Source: Albimonas sp963816545 (GTDB lineage Bacteria > Pseudomonadota > Alphaproteobacteria > Rhodobacterales > Rhodobacteraceae). From it: 64,000 nt of DNA. The first letter of the stretch is position 1. The number at the start of each line of letters is the position of its first letter. Below the pieces are notes generated by a model. It ran no database searches. It was given only the letters and a program-made list of their open reading frames with translations, and had not been told where the DNA came from. Of this stretch, positions 54,411 through 63,999 are shown piece by piece. The stretch lies in NCBI GenBank assembly GCA_963816545.1, contig CAWFLE010000005.1:223931-287930 (forward strand). Direction: 5' to 3'. Made by a program: the position numbers and the translations under genes.

Positions 54411-54788
54411 GTGCGTGTCCTTGCCTGCGGGCGGGGCGCGGCGGAGCCATTCGACTCGGCTGGGGTCGCGCGAAAATATGGGGGGGCGAGGGCGGCGCCA
54501 ACCCTCGCGGTCCGGGGTCGGGCCGCGGCGTTTCGGAGCGGGACGGATTCGGCGCCCGCCGGCGCGGGCAAGTCCTTCTCTCGGACCCGCCCGCGGGGCG
54601 GGATCCTCGGCGCCCTCGCGCAGGGCGCGAGGGGAGGGGGCGCCCGGGAAATAGGCGCGGGCGCCCGTTCCGCAGGCGCCGCCGAGGCTTGCGCCGGGGC
54701 GGGCGCCGGGGCATCGTGACCGGCGAAAGGCGGGGCGGGGGCTTCGCCCGCCGCCTCCCCGTTGCCGCCCCCACCGCCCGGGAGAGCC
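54411..54788. other. Divergent control region between mreB and the urease operon
   Basis: 378 bp without a gene. It should hold promoters for mreB (minus) and ureD (plus), but the very high GC leaves no sigma-70-like box that I can support. Confidence 0.5.
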
Positions 54789-55631
54789 ATGCTCGACGCC
54801 GCCCGCCCCCGGCCCGCCGCGGAGGCCCGCCAGCCGCGGGCCGAGGGCGCGGCGCATGTGTCCGTGCGGCAGCGGCGCGGCGAGAGCCGGCTCGCGGAGC
54901 TGCGCCAGCGCGGCTCGGCCAAGTGCATGATTCCCTCCACGCCGGGGCGAATCGAGGCGGTGCTGCTCAACACCGCCGGCGGGCTCACGGGGGGCGACCG
55001 GTTCGAGTGGTCGGCCGAGGCGGGGGAGGGCGCGACCCTGGCCCTCGCCACCCAGACCGCGGAGCGGATCTACCGCGCCCAGCCCGGCGAGGAGGCGCAG
55101 GTCTCGACCCGCCTGACCCTGCGCGCGGGCGCGCGGCTAGACTGGCTCCCGCAGGAGACGATCCTCTTCGACCGCGGGGCGCTGCGCCGGCGGATCGAGA
55201 TCGACATGGCGGAGGATGCGACGTTCACCGGGGTGGAGCCCCTGATCCTCGGCCGCGCCGCCATGGGCGAGACGGTGCGCGAGGCGAGCTTCCGCGACGG
55301 CTGGCGCCTGCGCCGGGAGGGGCGGCTGATCTGGGCGGACCAGCTCCGCCTCGTGGGTCCGGTCGCCGGGATCGCCGCCCGCCCGGCCTGCCTGAACGGC
55401 GGGATCGCCGCCGCCACGGTGGTCCACGCCGGCCCGGGGGCCGAGGCGCGGCTGGAAGCGGCCCGGAACTTGCTTCAGGGCCGGGAGGGCGTGGAGGCCG
55501 CGGCCTCCGCCTTCGACGGGATGATCTGCGCGCGCATCGTGGCGCGCGACGGGCGGGCGCTGCGCCGGGCGCTGGTCCCGCTGCTGGAGGGCCTGCGCGG
55601 GGCCGCCCTGCCGCGGGTGTGGACGATGTGA
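54789..55631 (+). CDS. ureD: Urease accessory protein UreD
   Basis: A 280-residue chaperone that binds urease apoprotein and, with UreF and UreG, guides nickel to the active site. Typical blocks: RGSAKCMIPSTPGRIEAVLL, NTAGGLTGGDRFEW, ATQTAERIYRAQPGEEAQV, LPQETILFDRGALRRRIEIDM and VEPLILGRAAMGETV. The ATG at 54789 has GGGAGAGCC before it; upstream in-frame codons are Pro-rich and unlikely. First gene of the urease operon, ureA follows at 10 bp. UreE, UreF and UreG are not seen in the window. Confidence 0.93.
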   Translation: MLDAARPRPAAEARQPRAEGAAHVSVRQRRGESRLAELRQRGSAKCMIPSTPGRIEAVLLNTAGGLTGGDRFEWSAEAGEGATLALATQTAERIYRAQPGEEAQVSTRLTLRAGARLDWLPQETILFDRGALRRRIEIDMAEDATFTGVEPLILGRAAMGETVREASFRDGWRLRREGRLIWADQLRLVGPVAGIAARPACLNGGIAAATVVHAGPGAEARLEAARNLLQGREGVEAAASAFDGMICARIVARDGRALRRALVPLLEGLRGAALPRVWTM

Positions 55632-55641
55632 GGGAGGGGCC

Positions 55642-55944
55642 ATGAACCTGACGCCCAGGGAGAAGGACAAGCTGCTGGTCTCGGTCGCCGCCATGGTCGC
55701 GCGCGGCCGGCTGGAGCGGGGGGTGAAGCTCAACCACCCCGAGGCCATCGCGCTCATCACCGACTACGTGGTGGAGGGGGCGCGCGACGGGCGCACGGTG
55801 TCGGACCTGATGTCCGCCGGCGCATCGGTGGTGAGCGTGGAGCAGTGCATGGAGGGGGTGCCGGAGATGATAAAGGAGGTGCAGGTGGAGGCCACGTTCC
55901 CCGACGGAACCAAGCTCGTCACCGTTCACCACCCGATCCGATGA
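55642..55944 (+). CDS. ureA: Urease gamma subunit
   Basis: A 100-residue small urease subunit; starts MNLTPREKDKLLVSVAAMVA and ends FPDGTKLVTVHHPIR, with GVKLNHPEAIALITDYVVEGARDG in the middle. Exact family length. It assembles with UreB and UreC into the nickel urease that hydrolyses urea to ammonia and carbamate. Its TGA overlaps the ATG of the tandem HD gene (ATGA). Confidence 0.97.
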   Translation: MNLTPREKDKLLVSVAAMVARGRLERGVKLNHPEAIALITDYVVEGARDGRTVSDLMSAGASVVSVEQCMEGVPEMIKEVQVEATFPDGTKLVTVHHPIR

Positions 55945-57092
55945 CCACCGAACTCTCCCTCGCCTCGCTGGCGGAGGCGTGCCTCGTGGCCGCCCGCGCC
56001 CATGCGGACCAGGTGCGCAAGGGCTCCGCGCGGCTGCCCTACATCCTGCACCCGCTGGAGGTGGCGCGCATGGCCGCCGCCGCCGGCGCCTCCGAGGATG
56101 CGGCGAGGGCGGCCGTCCTGCACGACGTGGTGGAGGATTCGGAGACGACGCTGGACGGCCTCGCGCTGCGCTTCGGCGAGGGCGCGGCGCGGCTGGTGGG
56201 GGAGCTGACCGACGACCCCTCCCTCGACGGCCTGCCGACCGCGGAGAAGAAGGCGCGGCAGGCGGCGCATGTGGCGGGGATCTCGGCCGAGGGTCGGCTC
56301 CTGAAGCTGTGCGACCAGACCTGCAACCTGCGGGACTTGCGGGCGGCGGTGGACGCGCAGCCCGAGGGCTGCCTGCGCGACTACCTGGAAGGCGCCCGCC
56401 GCATCGCCCGGGCCGCCGAGGGTGCGAGCCCGCTGGCGGAGGCCGAATTCGCCGACGCCGCCGCCGCGCTGGAACGGGCGCTGGACGAAGGCGCCCCGCC
56501 GGAGCCCCGCCCGCTGGAGACCGGCCCGGCCCCCGGCCCGCTGGACCGGGCCGGGGAGGCGCGGTTCCGATTCCTCGACGCCGCCCTCCACGCCGCGCGC
56601 CTGCACGGGACGCAGACCCGCAAGGGCGCCGCGCGCGAGCCCTATGTGAACCATGTGCTGGAGGTCGCGGCACGTCTCGGCGGGGCGGAGGAGACCTTGC
56701 GCCTCGCCGCCCTCCTGCACGATGCGGTGGAGGACACCGAGGCGACCCACGACCATCTCTCCGCCCGCTTCGGCCCGGAGGTCGCGGCGCTGGTGGCCGA
56801 GGTCTCCGACGACAAGACCCTCCCCAAGGCCGAGCGCAAGCGCCTCCAGATCGAGCGCGCGCCGACCCTGAGCCCGCAGGCCATGCGCCTGACGCTCGCG
56901 GACAAGGCGGCGAACCTCGCCTCGCTGGCCGACGATCCGCCCGCGGACTGGCCCCATGACCGCCGCGCGGAGTATCTCGCCTGGGCGCGCGCCGTGGCCG
57001 CGCCCTGCCGCGACGCCGACCCCGCGCTGGCCGCCGCCTTCGACGCGGAGGCCGCGCGGCTTGAAACCCGGCTGGCCCAAGCGCCGGCCTGA
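55941..57092 (+). CDS. Tandem MESH1/SpoT-type HD hydrolase (two HD domains), inside the urease operon
   Basis: A 383-residue cytoplasmic protein made of two homologous HD phosphohydrolase domains of the small alarmone hydrolase (MESH1/RelA-SpoT) kind. Domain 1 (about 1-190): H21, H37 in YILHPLEVA, H61-D62 and E65-D66 in VLHDVVEDSETT, and D125/N129 in KLCDQTCNLRDL. Domain 2 (about 205-383): H238 in YVNHVLEVA, H260-D261 in LLHDAVEDTEAT, and D321/N325 in LADKAANLASL. Both thus keep the metal and catalytic positions. No synthetase, TGS or ACT domain. Related enzymes hydrolyse (p)ppGpp or NADPH, but the substrate here is unknown. The ATGA overlap with ureA shows co-translation with urease. Confidence 0.87.
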   Translation: MTTELSLASLAEACLVAARAHADQVRKGSARLPYILHPLEVARMAAAAGASEDAARAAVLHDVVEDSETTLDGLALRFGEGAARLVGELTDDPSLDGLPTAEKKARQAAHVAGISAEGRLLKLCDQTCNLRDLRAAVDAQPEGCLRDYLEGARRIARAAEGASPLAEAEFADAAAALERALDEGAPPEPRPLETGPAPGPLDRAGEARFRFLDAALHAARLHGTQTRKGAAREPYVNHVLEVAARLGGAEETLRLAALLHDAVEDTEATHDHLSARFGPEVAALVAEVSDDKTLPKAERKRLQIERAPTLSPQAMRLTLADKAANLASLADDPPADWPHDRRAEYLAWARAVAAPCRDADPALAAAFDAEAARLETRLAQAPA

Positions 57093-57113
57093 CCCATGCA
57101 GAAGGAGACACGC

Positions 57114-57275
57114 ATGACCCTGACCCGCCTCGCCCTCGCCGCGATCCTCGCCCCCGCCGCCGCCTTCGCCCATGCGGGGCCGGCGGGCCACGCCCACCCC
57201 CACGGGATCGAGGTCCTTGCCCTCGGCGCCGTCGCTGCGGCCGCCATCTGGGCCGCCCGGAGGGCGCTGCGTTGA
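57114..57275 (+). CDS. Small His-rich secreted/membrane peptide (DUF6732-like) in the urease operon
   Basis: A 53-residue product: basic start MTLTRLALAAILAPAAAFA (signal-like), a His-rich patch AHAGPAGHAHPHG, then a second hydrophobic helix VLALGAVAAAAIWAARRALR. AGAAGGAGACACGC precedes the ATG. Its stop overlaps the TTG start of ureB (TTGA). Small proteins of this type sit before ureB in Rhodobacterales (from memory DUF6732). The histidine patch may bind nickel, which is inference. Confidence 0.75.
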   Translation: MTLTRLALAAILAPAAAFAHAGPAGHAHPHGIEVLALGAVAAAAIWAARRALR

Positions 57276-57577
57276 TCCCTGGAGAGCTCTTCCCCGCCGC
57301 AGGCGAGATCGAGCTCAACGCCGGACGGGAGACGGTCTCGCTGACCGTCTCCAACACCGGCGACCGTCCCGTGCAGGTCGGCTCCCACTACCATTTCGCG
57401 GAAGCCAACGCGGCGCTGGACTTCGACCGGGCGCTGGCGCGGGGCATGCGCCTCGACATCGCCGCCGGCACCGCCGTGCGGTTCGAGCCGGGCCAGACCC
57501 GCGACGTGACGCTGGTGGCCTATGCCGGGGACCGGAAGGTCTACGGCTTCAACCAGCAGGTCATGGGACCGCTCTGA
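57272..57577 (+). CDS. ureB: Urease beta subunit
   Basis: A 101-residue urease subunit with start MIPGELFPAAGEIELNAGRE (TTG start codon), VSNTGDRPVQVGSHYHFAEAN, RLDIAAGTAVRFEPGQTRDV and end KVYGFNQQVMGPL. Exact family length. TTG is supported because it gives the conserved first residues and overlaps the preceding stop in a TTGA junction. It is separated from ureC by about 1.3 kb that includes an opposite-strand cytochrome gene. Confidence 0.96.
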   Translation: MIPGELFPAAGEIELNAGRETVSLTVSNTGDRPVQVGSHYHFAEANAALDFDRALARGMRLDIAAGTAVRFEPGQTRDVTLVAYAGDRKVYGFNQQVMGPL

Positions 57578-57590
57578 CCATGCGGGCCGC

Positions 57591-57869
57591 ATGACCCTCG
57601 TCCTCGCGGTTGTCCCGATCCTGCCGCTCGGCCGGCATGGGCCGCGGCTCGGGCAGGCGCGAAGCGGCGGCCGTGGCGGTCTGATCGCCGGCGGCCCGAG
57701 GGCGCCGGTCGACGGCGTCGCGATCTGCCGGACGCTGGCGCAGGCCGTGGCCGCCCTGCGGGGCGCGGCGCCTCGGCTGGAGTTCGAGGCGGCGCCGAAC
57801 CCCTGCAAGCTGCCGATCCCTCCAGTCTTCGCCGTGCGCCTGCATCGTTTGCGGAAGGCGCGGGGATGA
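57591..57869 (+). CDS. Possible hypothetical protein after ureB
   Basis: A 92-codon frame beginning MTLVLAVVPILPLGRHG 14 bp after the ureB stop, ending LHRLRKARG. No clear Shine-Dalgarno and no family recognised. The opposite strand is also open. It may be real as part of the operon, or only a GC-rich shadow. Confidence 0.25.
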   Translation: MTLVLAVVPILPLGRHGPRLGQARSGGRGGLIAGGPRAPVDGVAICRTLAQAVAALRGAAPRLEFEAAPNPCKLPIPPVFAVRLHRLRKARG

Positions 57870-57898
57870 GGGCGGCGCGCGCCGCCCCCAAGCGCCCG

Positions 57899-58753
57899 TC
57901 ACTGCGGATCGGGCAGCGGCGGCAGCATGCGCAGATAGGCCACGATGGCCGTGACATCCTCGTCCGTCATGCGGGCGTAGTAGCCGTAGCCCATGGGCGG
58001 CAGCATCGGGTGGCCCGAGGGGCGCACCCCCTGCCGGATCATCGCCTTCACCTCGTCGTCGGTGTAGTCCGCGATCCCGTCCTCATGCTGGGTGAGGTTG
58101 GCCGAGACGCTCTCCCCCCACGGCCCGTGGAACACGTTGCCCCCCGCGCCGAGATGCGTATCCGGCATCGGCCCCTGCGGCCCAAAGGTGGTGTGGCACT
58201 CCATGCAATGCGCGACCGGACCGGCGAGATAGGCGCCGTATTCCGCCGTCGGCCCGCGGGGCGCGTCGGCCACATGCGCCACCGGCGGCCCGTAGGACGG
58301 GGGCAGGGGGATGCGGTACTCGCTGGGCGGCGTGTCGTTCCTCACCGGCGCCACGGTGCGCAGGAAGGCGATCATCGCGTCGAGGTCGGTGTCCGACAGC
58401 CCGCGATAGAGCCCGATGGGCATGGGCGGCCCGATGATCGTGCCGTCCGGGCGCACGCCCTCGCGGATCGCGCGGCGCAGCTCGGCGTCCGTCCATTTGC
58501 CGATGCCCGTCTCCGGGTCGGGCGTGATGTTCGGCGCCCAGGCGGTGAACATCTCGTTCTGCTCGGTGAGCCGACCGCCGAGCTCCCGGCTCATGTCCGG
58601 GCCCTGCGGCCCGATCGGCGTATGGCAGTTGCCGCAGCCCGCCGGCCCGCGGACGAGGTACTCGCCGCGTTCGATCCGGGTTTCGGCCATGGCTCCGCCG
58701 ACGAGGCCCATCAGGCCCGCCGCCGCCAGGACCGATGCCTGACTGATCTTCAA
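57899..58753 (-). CDS. Secreted dihaem cytochrome c
   Basis: A 284-residue periplasmic cytochrome with signal peptide 1-23 (ASVLAAAGLMGLVGGAMA) and two class I haem domains. The first haem site is CGNCH (PAGCGNCHTPIGPQGP) with possible axial Met in GPPMPIGLYRGLSD; the second is CMECH (AHCMECHTTFGPQGP) with Met in MLPPMGYGYYARMTD. Both domains end in a DLDAMIAFLRTV / DVTAIVAYLRML helix. This layout fits small dihaem donors to alcohol or aldehyde dehydrogenases. It is divergent from ureC and splits the urease cluster. Confidence 0.9.
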   Translation of the reverse strand: MKISQASVLAAAGLMGLVGGAMAETRIERGEYLVRGPAGCGNCHTPIGPQGPDMSRELGGRLTEQNEMFTAWAPNITPDPETGIGKWTDAELRRAIREGVRPDGTIIGPPMPIGLYRGLSDTDLDAMIAFLRTVAPVRNDTPPSEYRIPLPPSYGPPVAHVADAPRGPTAEYGAYLAGPVAHCMECHTTFGPQGPMPDTHLGAGGNVFHGPWGESVSANLTQHEDGIADYTDDEVKAMIRQGVRPSGHPMLPPMGYGYYARMTDEDVTAIVAYLRMLPPLPDPQ

Positions 58754-58875
58754 GATGAAGTCCCCTCTCGCAAGCCCGCCGGATCCAACAGGCGGACGTT
58801 GCGTAAATACTCCCGCGCCCGCGGCGCGGTCCAGAGGGTTCGTTGCAACGCCGGACCGTTTCAGGAGGCCTGACC

Positions 58876-60585
<1,710 letters not shown>

Positions 60586-60592
60586 GGGCGTC

Positions 60593-60887
60593 TCAGAATG
60601 GATTGGCCTTGGTGGGGCTACCGAAAGGGTTGTCGGAGCGCGGCGCCGAGATCTCTCGAAGTCGTGCAGCGCAATCCGCCCACCAAGCTACTGCGCGGTT
60701 CGAGCCTGCGAGACTTACCTCCCAATCGTCACCTTGTGGGAACCGAATTATAAGACTCCAGAAGTCCGCAAAACGCCTAATAAACTCGAACGCATCGCCG
60801 CTTTGCCAATTCCCTATGGCAAGCATGCTGTCCTCCGCCTCTATTGGGAAGGTGTTTTCGCGTCCTTTTCCAAAGTCAAACGTAATA
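60593..60887 (-). pseudogene. C-terminal fragment of an unknown protein cut by IS630
   Basis: An open frame that begins at the IS630 edge, reading ITFDFGKGRENTFPIEAEDS, then NWQSGDAFEFIRRFADFWSL, and ending SDNPFGSPTKANPF. Base composition is visibly less GC-rich than all neighbours. Across the IS630 copy the frame can be joined with the 60 bp at 62053-62113 (reading RGRLFRRRSHITFDF), so the gene once extended that way until IS21 also entered. The pattern of a strand-rich end with WEVSLAGSNRAVAWWADC hints at a small secreted protein, but I do not recognise the family. Probably horizontally acquired. Confidence 0.55.
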
Positions 60888-62052
60888 CCGGCGCGCCTAA
60901 CCAATGACCTTCTCGATCCACGACTGGAGGCAGAGGGAGCGGATGCGGGAGGGGTCGTTGGCGAAGGCGTTCCAGGCGCGACAGCAGGCGTCCACGATGG
61001 CGTCGAAGTCCGCGAACACGCGCAGGCTGAGGAAGCGCTCGCGCAGCCACAGCCAGACGCGCTCCATCGGATTGAGTTGGGGCGAGTAGGGCGGCAGCGG
61101 GACCAGGGTGACGTTCGGCGGGACCTGGAGCGCCTTCGCGCCGTGCCAGCCGGCGCGGTCCAGCACCATGATGGCGTGCTCGTCGTCGGGGATCGTGGCG
61201 GCGAAGGCGTCGAGGAAGATCTGCATCGCCTGGCCGCCGACCTCGGGCATGACGAGGCCGAAGGCGGCCTCCCCGTCGGGGCGGGCGGCGCCGAAGACGT
61301 AGGTCCATTCGAAGCGCTGGTCCTGGCGGCCAGGCGGGCGGCGGCCGCGGCTCCACCAGCGATGGCAGAGCCGGCCCTTCTGGCTGACCCGCATCTCGTC
61401 CTGGAACCACAGCGCGATCCGCTTGCCTGGATGCGCCTCGGCCGCAATCTTCAGCGCCGCCCGCAGCCCCCTTTTTCGAAGCGACGCTGCGCCGCCTCGT
61501 CCGTCCTCGGGTGCGTGGGGCGGACCTTCTGCCGTGAGACCCCCTCGCGCCGCAGGATCCGCGACAGGCTCTGCGGGGCCAGGCGCTTGTCGAAGCGAGC
61601 CTCGATCCAGCGGCAGAGGTCCGACAGGGTCCAGCTGCTCACCCCGTCCATCTCAGGGTCGGGCCCGCGGAAGATGCGGTCGAAGAGCAGCGCCAGCTCC
61701 GCTTCGCTCAGCGCCGGCGGCCGGCCTGGCAGCGGCCGGTCCCGCACGCCCTCCGGTCCTTCGGCGTTGTAGCGCAGCACCGCGTCGCGCAGCGCCTGCC
61801 GCTCCATCCCCGCAGCTTTCGCCGCCTCCGCCCGGCTCATGCCGTCGAGCGCGTTGGCGATCGCCAGCAGCCGTCGTGCGGCCCGGTTGCTCGTCTCCCG
61901 CGCCGCCCGTGCGCGAAGCTCCTTCGACGTCAGGTCGTCCCGGATCTCCAACGCTCCACCCATGTCTGCTCCACCTCCCTGCTTTCGGGGACGGAATCAC
62001 AGATCAAGCCGGACGGGAATCCTTCGGCAAAGTCAGAGCTTTCGGTCGCCGG
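60888..62052 (-). mobile_element. IS630-family insertion sequence, copy A
   Basis: A 1165-bp element flanked by TA on both sides (60886-60887 and 62053-62054), the target duplication expected for IS630. The ends share CCGGCG; outer ends are CCGGCGACCGAAAGC (high-coordinate side, minus strand) and CCGGCGCGCCTAACC (low side, plus strand). It carries two overlapping frames on the minus strand. It is nearly identical to copy B at 62835-63999 but in inverted orientation. Confidence 0.9.
60897..61963 (-). CDS. IS630 transposase in two frames (orfA/orfB, probable -1 frameshift), copy A
   Basis: OrfA (61963-61451, 170 residues) carries helix-turn-helix domains (SRAEAAKAAGMERQALRDAV, TLSDLCRWIEARF, LSRILRREGVSRQKVRPTHP). 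OrfB continues in the -1 frame and has the DDE core: LWFQDEMRVSQKGRL (first Asp), HAIMVLDRAGWHGA (second Asp), and LNPMERVWLWLRERF (Glu). The frames meet at CTTCGAAAAAGGGGGCTG, an A5G5 slippery run, and fuse as RFEKGG-LRAALKIAAEAHPGK. The same run is present in copy B, so the shift is a property of the element. Differences from copy B are few (S for G in VSQKG, I for V in SRIRSL, S for P near the end). Confidence 0.88.
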
Positions 62053-62113
62053 TATGAGAACGGCGCCGGAATAATCGGCCACGGAACCGCCCGGATTTTT
62101 CGGGCCGGGGCGG

Positions 62114-62834
62114 TGTAAAATCCTGCCAGTGGCAGTCTCTGGATCACGAGAGTGATCTGGGGGCGGAAGGATGTACGGCGTGGAGCTGTATTCGAAGGTC
62201 AGCATGGCGGTGCTGCGGGACGGGCTGAGCCAGCGAGAGACGGCGCGACGGTTCGGGATCGACCGCGGCACGGCTTCGAAGATGGTGGGGCATTCGGCGC
62301 CGCCGGGATACCGGCAGGCAGGGGCGCGCATGCGCCCCAGGCTGGACGCGCATGCGGGGTTCATCGACGAGATCCTGAGGACGGATCTGACGGAGCCGAA
62401 GAAGCAGCGGCACACGATCCTGCGGATCTTCGAGCGCCTGCGCGACGAGCGGGGGTTCGACGGCGGCTACACGACGGTACGTGACTACGTCCGGCCGCGC
62501 AGGCTGTCCTTGAAGGAGGTCTTCGTGCCGCTGGTCCACCCGGCCGGGCACGCGCAGGCGGACTTCGGGGAGGCGTGGGCGGTGCTGGGCGGCGTCCGGC
62601 GGAAGGTGCACGTGCTGGTGGTCGACCTGCCCTAGAGCGATGCGATCTTCCTGAAGGCCTACCTTGCCGAGACGGCCGAGGCTCTGTGCGACGGCCATGT
62701 GGCGGCGTTCGACGTCTTCGGCGGCGTGCCGCTTTCGATCCTGTACGACAACACCCGGCTGGCGGTGGCGAAGATCCTGGGCGACGGGACGCGCCAGCGC
62801 GCCAGGCTGTTCGCGGAGCTTCAGTCGCATTATA
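62114..62834 (+). mobile_element. IS21-family element, copy 2, left part
   Basis: The left end starts near TGTAAAATCCTGCCAGTGGC (62114). It has small palindromes (TGCCAGTGGCA at 62124, GATCAC/GTGATC at 62142-62157) that are probably transposase sites, then istA. It is interrupted at 62834 by IS630 copy B. The rest of istA, istB and the right end should lie beyond the window. It shares its last ~390 bp with copy 1 at 5184-5573, in the same orientation. Confidence 0.8.
62171..62834 (+). pseudogene. istA: IS21 transposase IstA, copy 2: nonsense codon and IS630 insertion
   Basis: Start MYGVELYSKVSMAVLRDGLS with GGAAGG before it. The HTH region reads SQRETARRFGIDRGTASKMV, then PKKQRHTILRIFERLRDERG and the start of the catalytic core HAQADFGEAWAVLGGVRRK. 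At 62633 TAG replaces the CAG of copy 1 (DLP followed by stop instead of Q), ending the protein at 154 residues. The frame continues (SDAIFLKAYLAETAEAL, ILYDNTRLAV) until IS630 copy B enters at the TA of GCATTACCTG. Inactivated twice. Confidence 0.85.
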
Positions 62835-63999
62835 CCGGCGACCGAAAGCTCTGACTTTGCCGAAGGATTCCCGTCCGGCTTGATCTGTGATTCCGTCCCC
62901 GAAAGCAGGGAGGTGGAGCAGACATGGGTGGAGCGTTGGAGATCCGGGACGACCTGACGTCGAAGGAGCTTCGCGCACGGGCGGCGCGGGAGACGAGCAA
63001 CCGGGCCGCACGACGGCTGCTGGCGATCGCCAACGCGCTCGACGGCATGAGCCGGGCGGAGGCGGCGAAAGCTGCGGGGATGGAGCGGCAGGCGCTGCGC
63101 GACGCGGTGCTGCGCTACAACGCCGAAGGACCGGAGGGCGTGCGGGACCGGCCGCTGCCAGGCCGGCCGCCGGCGCTGAGCGAAGCGGAGCTGGCGCTGC
63201 TCTTCGACCGCATCTTCCGCGGGCCCGACCCTGAGATGGACGGGGTGAGCAGCTGGACCCTGTCGGACCTCTGCCGCTGGATCGAGGCTCGCTTCGACAA
63301 GCGCCTGGCCCCGCAGAGCCTGTCGCGGATCCTGCGGCGCGAGGGGGTCTCACGGCAGAAGGTCCGCCCCACGCACCCGAGGACGGACGAGGCGGCGCAG
63401 CGTCGCTTCGAAAAAGGGGGCTGCGGGCGGCGCTGAAGATTGCGGCCGAGGCGCATCCAGGCAAGCGGATCGCGCTGTGGTTCCAGGACGAGATGCGGGT
63501 CGGCCAGAAGGGCCGGCTCTGCCATCGCTGGTGGAGCCGCGGCCGCCGCCCGCCTGGCCGCCAGGACCAGCGCTTCGAATGGACCTACGTCTTCGGCGCC
63601 GCCCGCCCCGACGGGGAGGCCGCCTTCGGCCTCGTCATGCCCGAGGTCGGCGGCCAGGCGATGCAGATCTTCCTCGACGCCTTCGCCGCCACGATCCCCG
63701 ACGACGAGCACGCCATCATGGTGCTGGACCGCGCCGGCTGGCACGGCGCGAAGGCGCTCCAGGTCCCGCCGAACGTCACCCTGGTCCCGCTGCCGCCCTA
63801 CTCGCCCCAACTCAATCCGATGGAGCGCGTCTGGCTGTGGCTGCGCGAGCGCTTCCTCAGCCTGCGCGTGTTCGCGGACTTCGACGCCATCGTGGACGCC
63901 TGCTGTCGCGCCTGGAACGCCTTCGCCAACGACCCCTCCCGCGTCCGCTCCCTCTGCCTCCAGCCGTGGATCGAGAAGGTCATTGGTTAGGCGCGCCGG
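62835..63999 (+). mobile_element. IS630-family insertion sequence, copy B, inside IS21 copy 2
   Basis: A 1165-bp element, same length as copy A. The left flank GTCGCATTA ends in the TA target (62833-62834). In the uninterrupted IS21 copy 1 the same place reads GTCGCATTACCTGTTCC (TA at 5572-5573), so the insertion point is fixed to the base. The final T of the window (64000) should be the first base of the right-hand TA. Confidence 0.92.
62924..63990 (+). CDS. IS630 transposase in two frames (orfA/orfB, probable -1 frameshift), copy B
   Basis: Same two-frame organisation as copy A: orfA 62924-63436 (MGGALEIRDDLTSKELRARA to FEKGGCGRR) and orfB in the -1 frame to 63990 (DEMRVGQKGRL, VLDRAGWHGA, NPMERVWLWLRERF, ending QPWIEKVIG). 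The A5G5 run at 63409-63419 is the junction. All three acidic catalytic residues are present, so the fused product should be a full DDE transposase of about 355 residues if frameshifting occurs. Two to three residue differences from copy A. Confidence 0.88.

Noticed and set aside
60888..63999. Composite transposon carrying cargo between the IS630 copies
   Set aside because: The enclosed 782 bp hold only an IS21 end and a gene scrap, and copy B is a separate insertion at a TA inside istA; no cargo gene is present.
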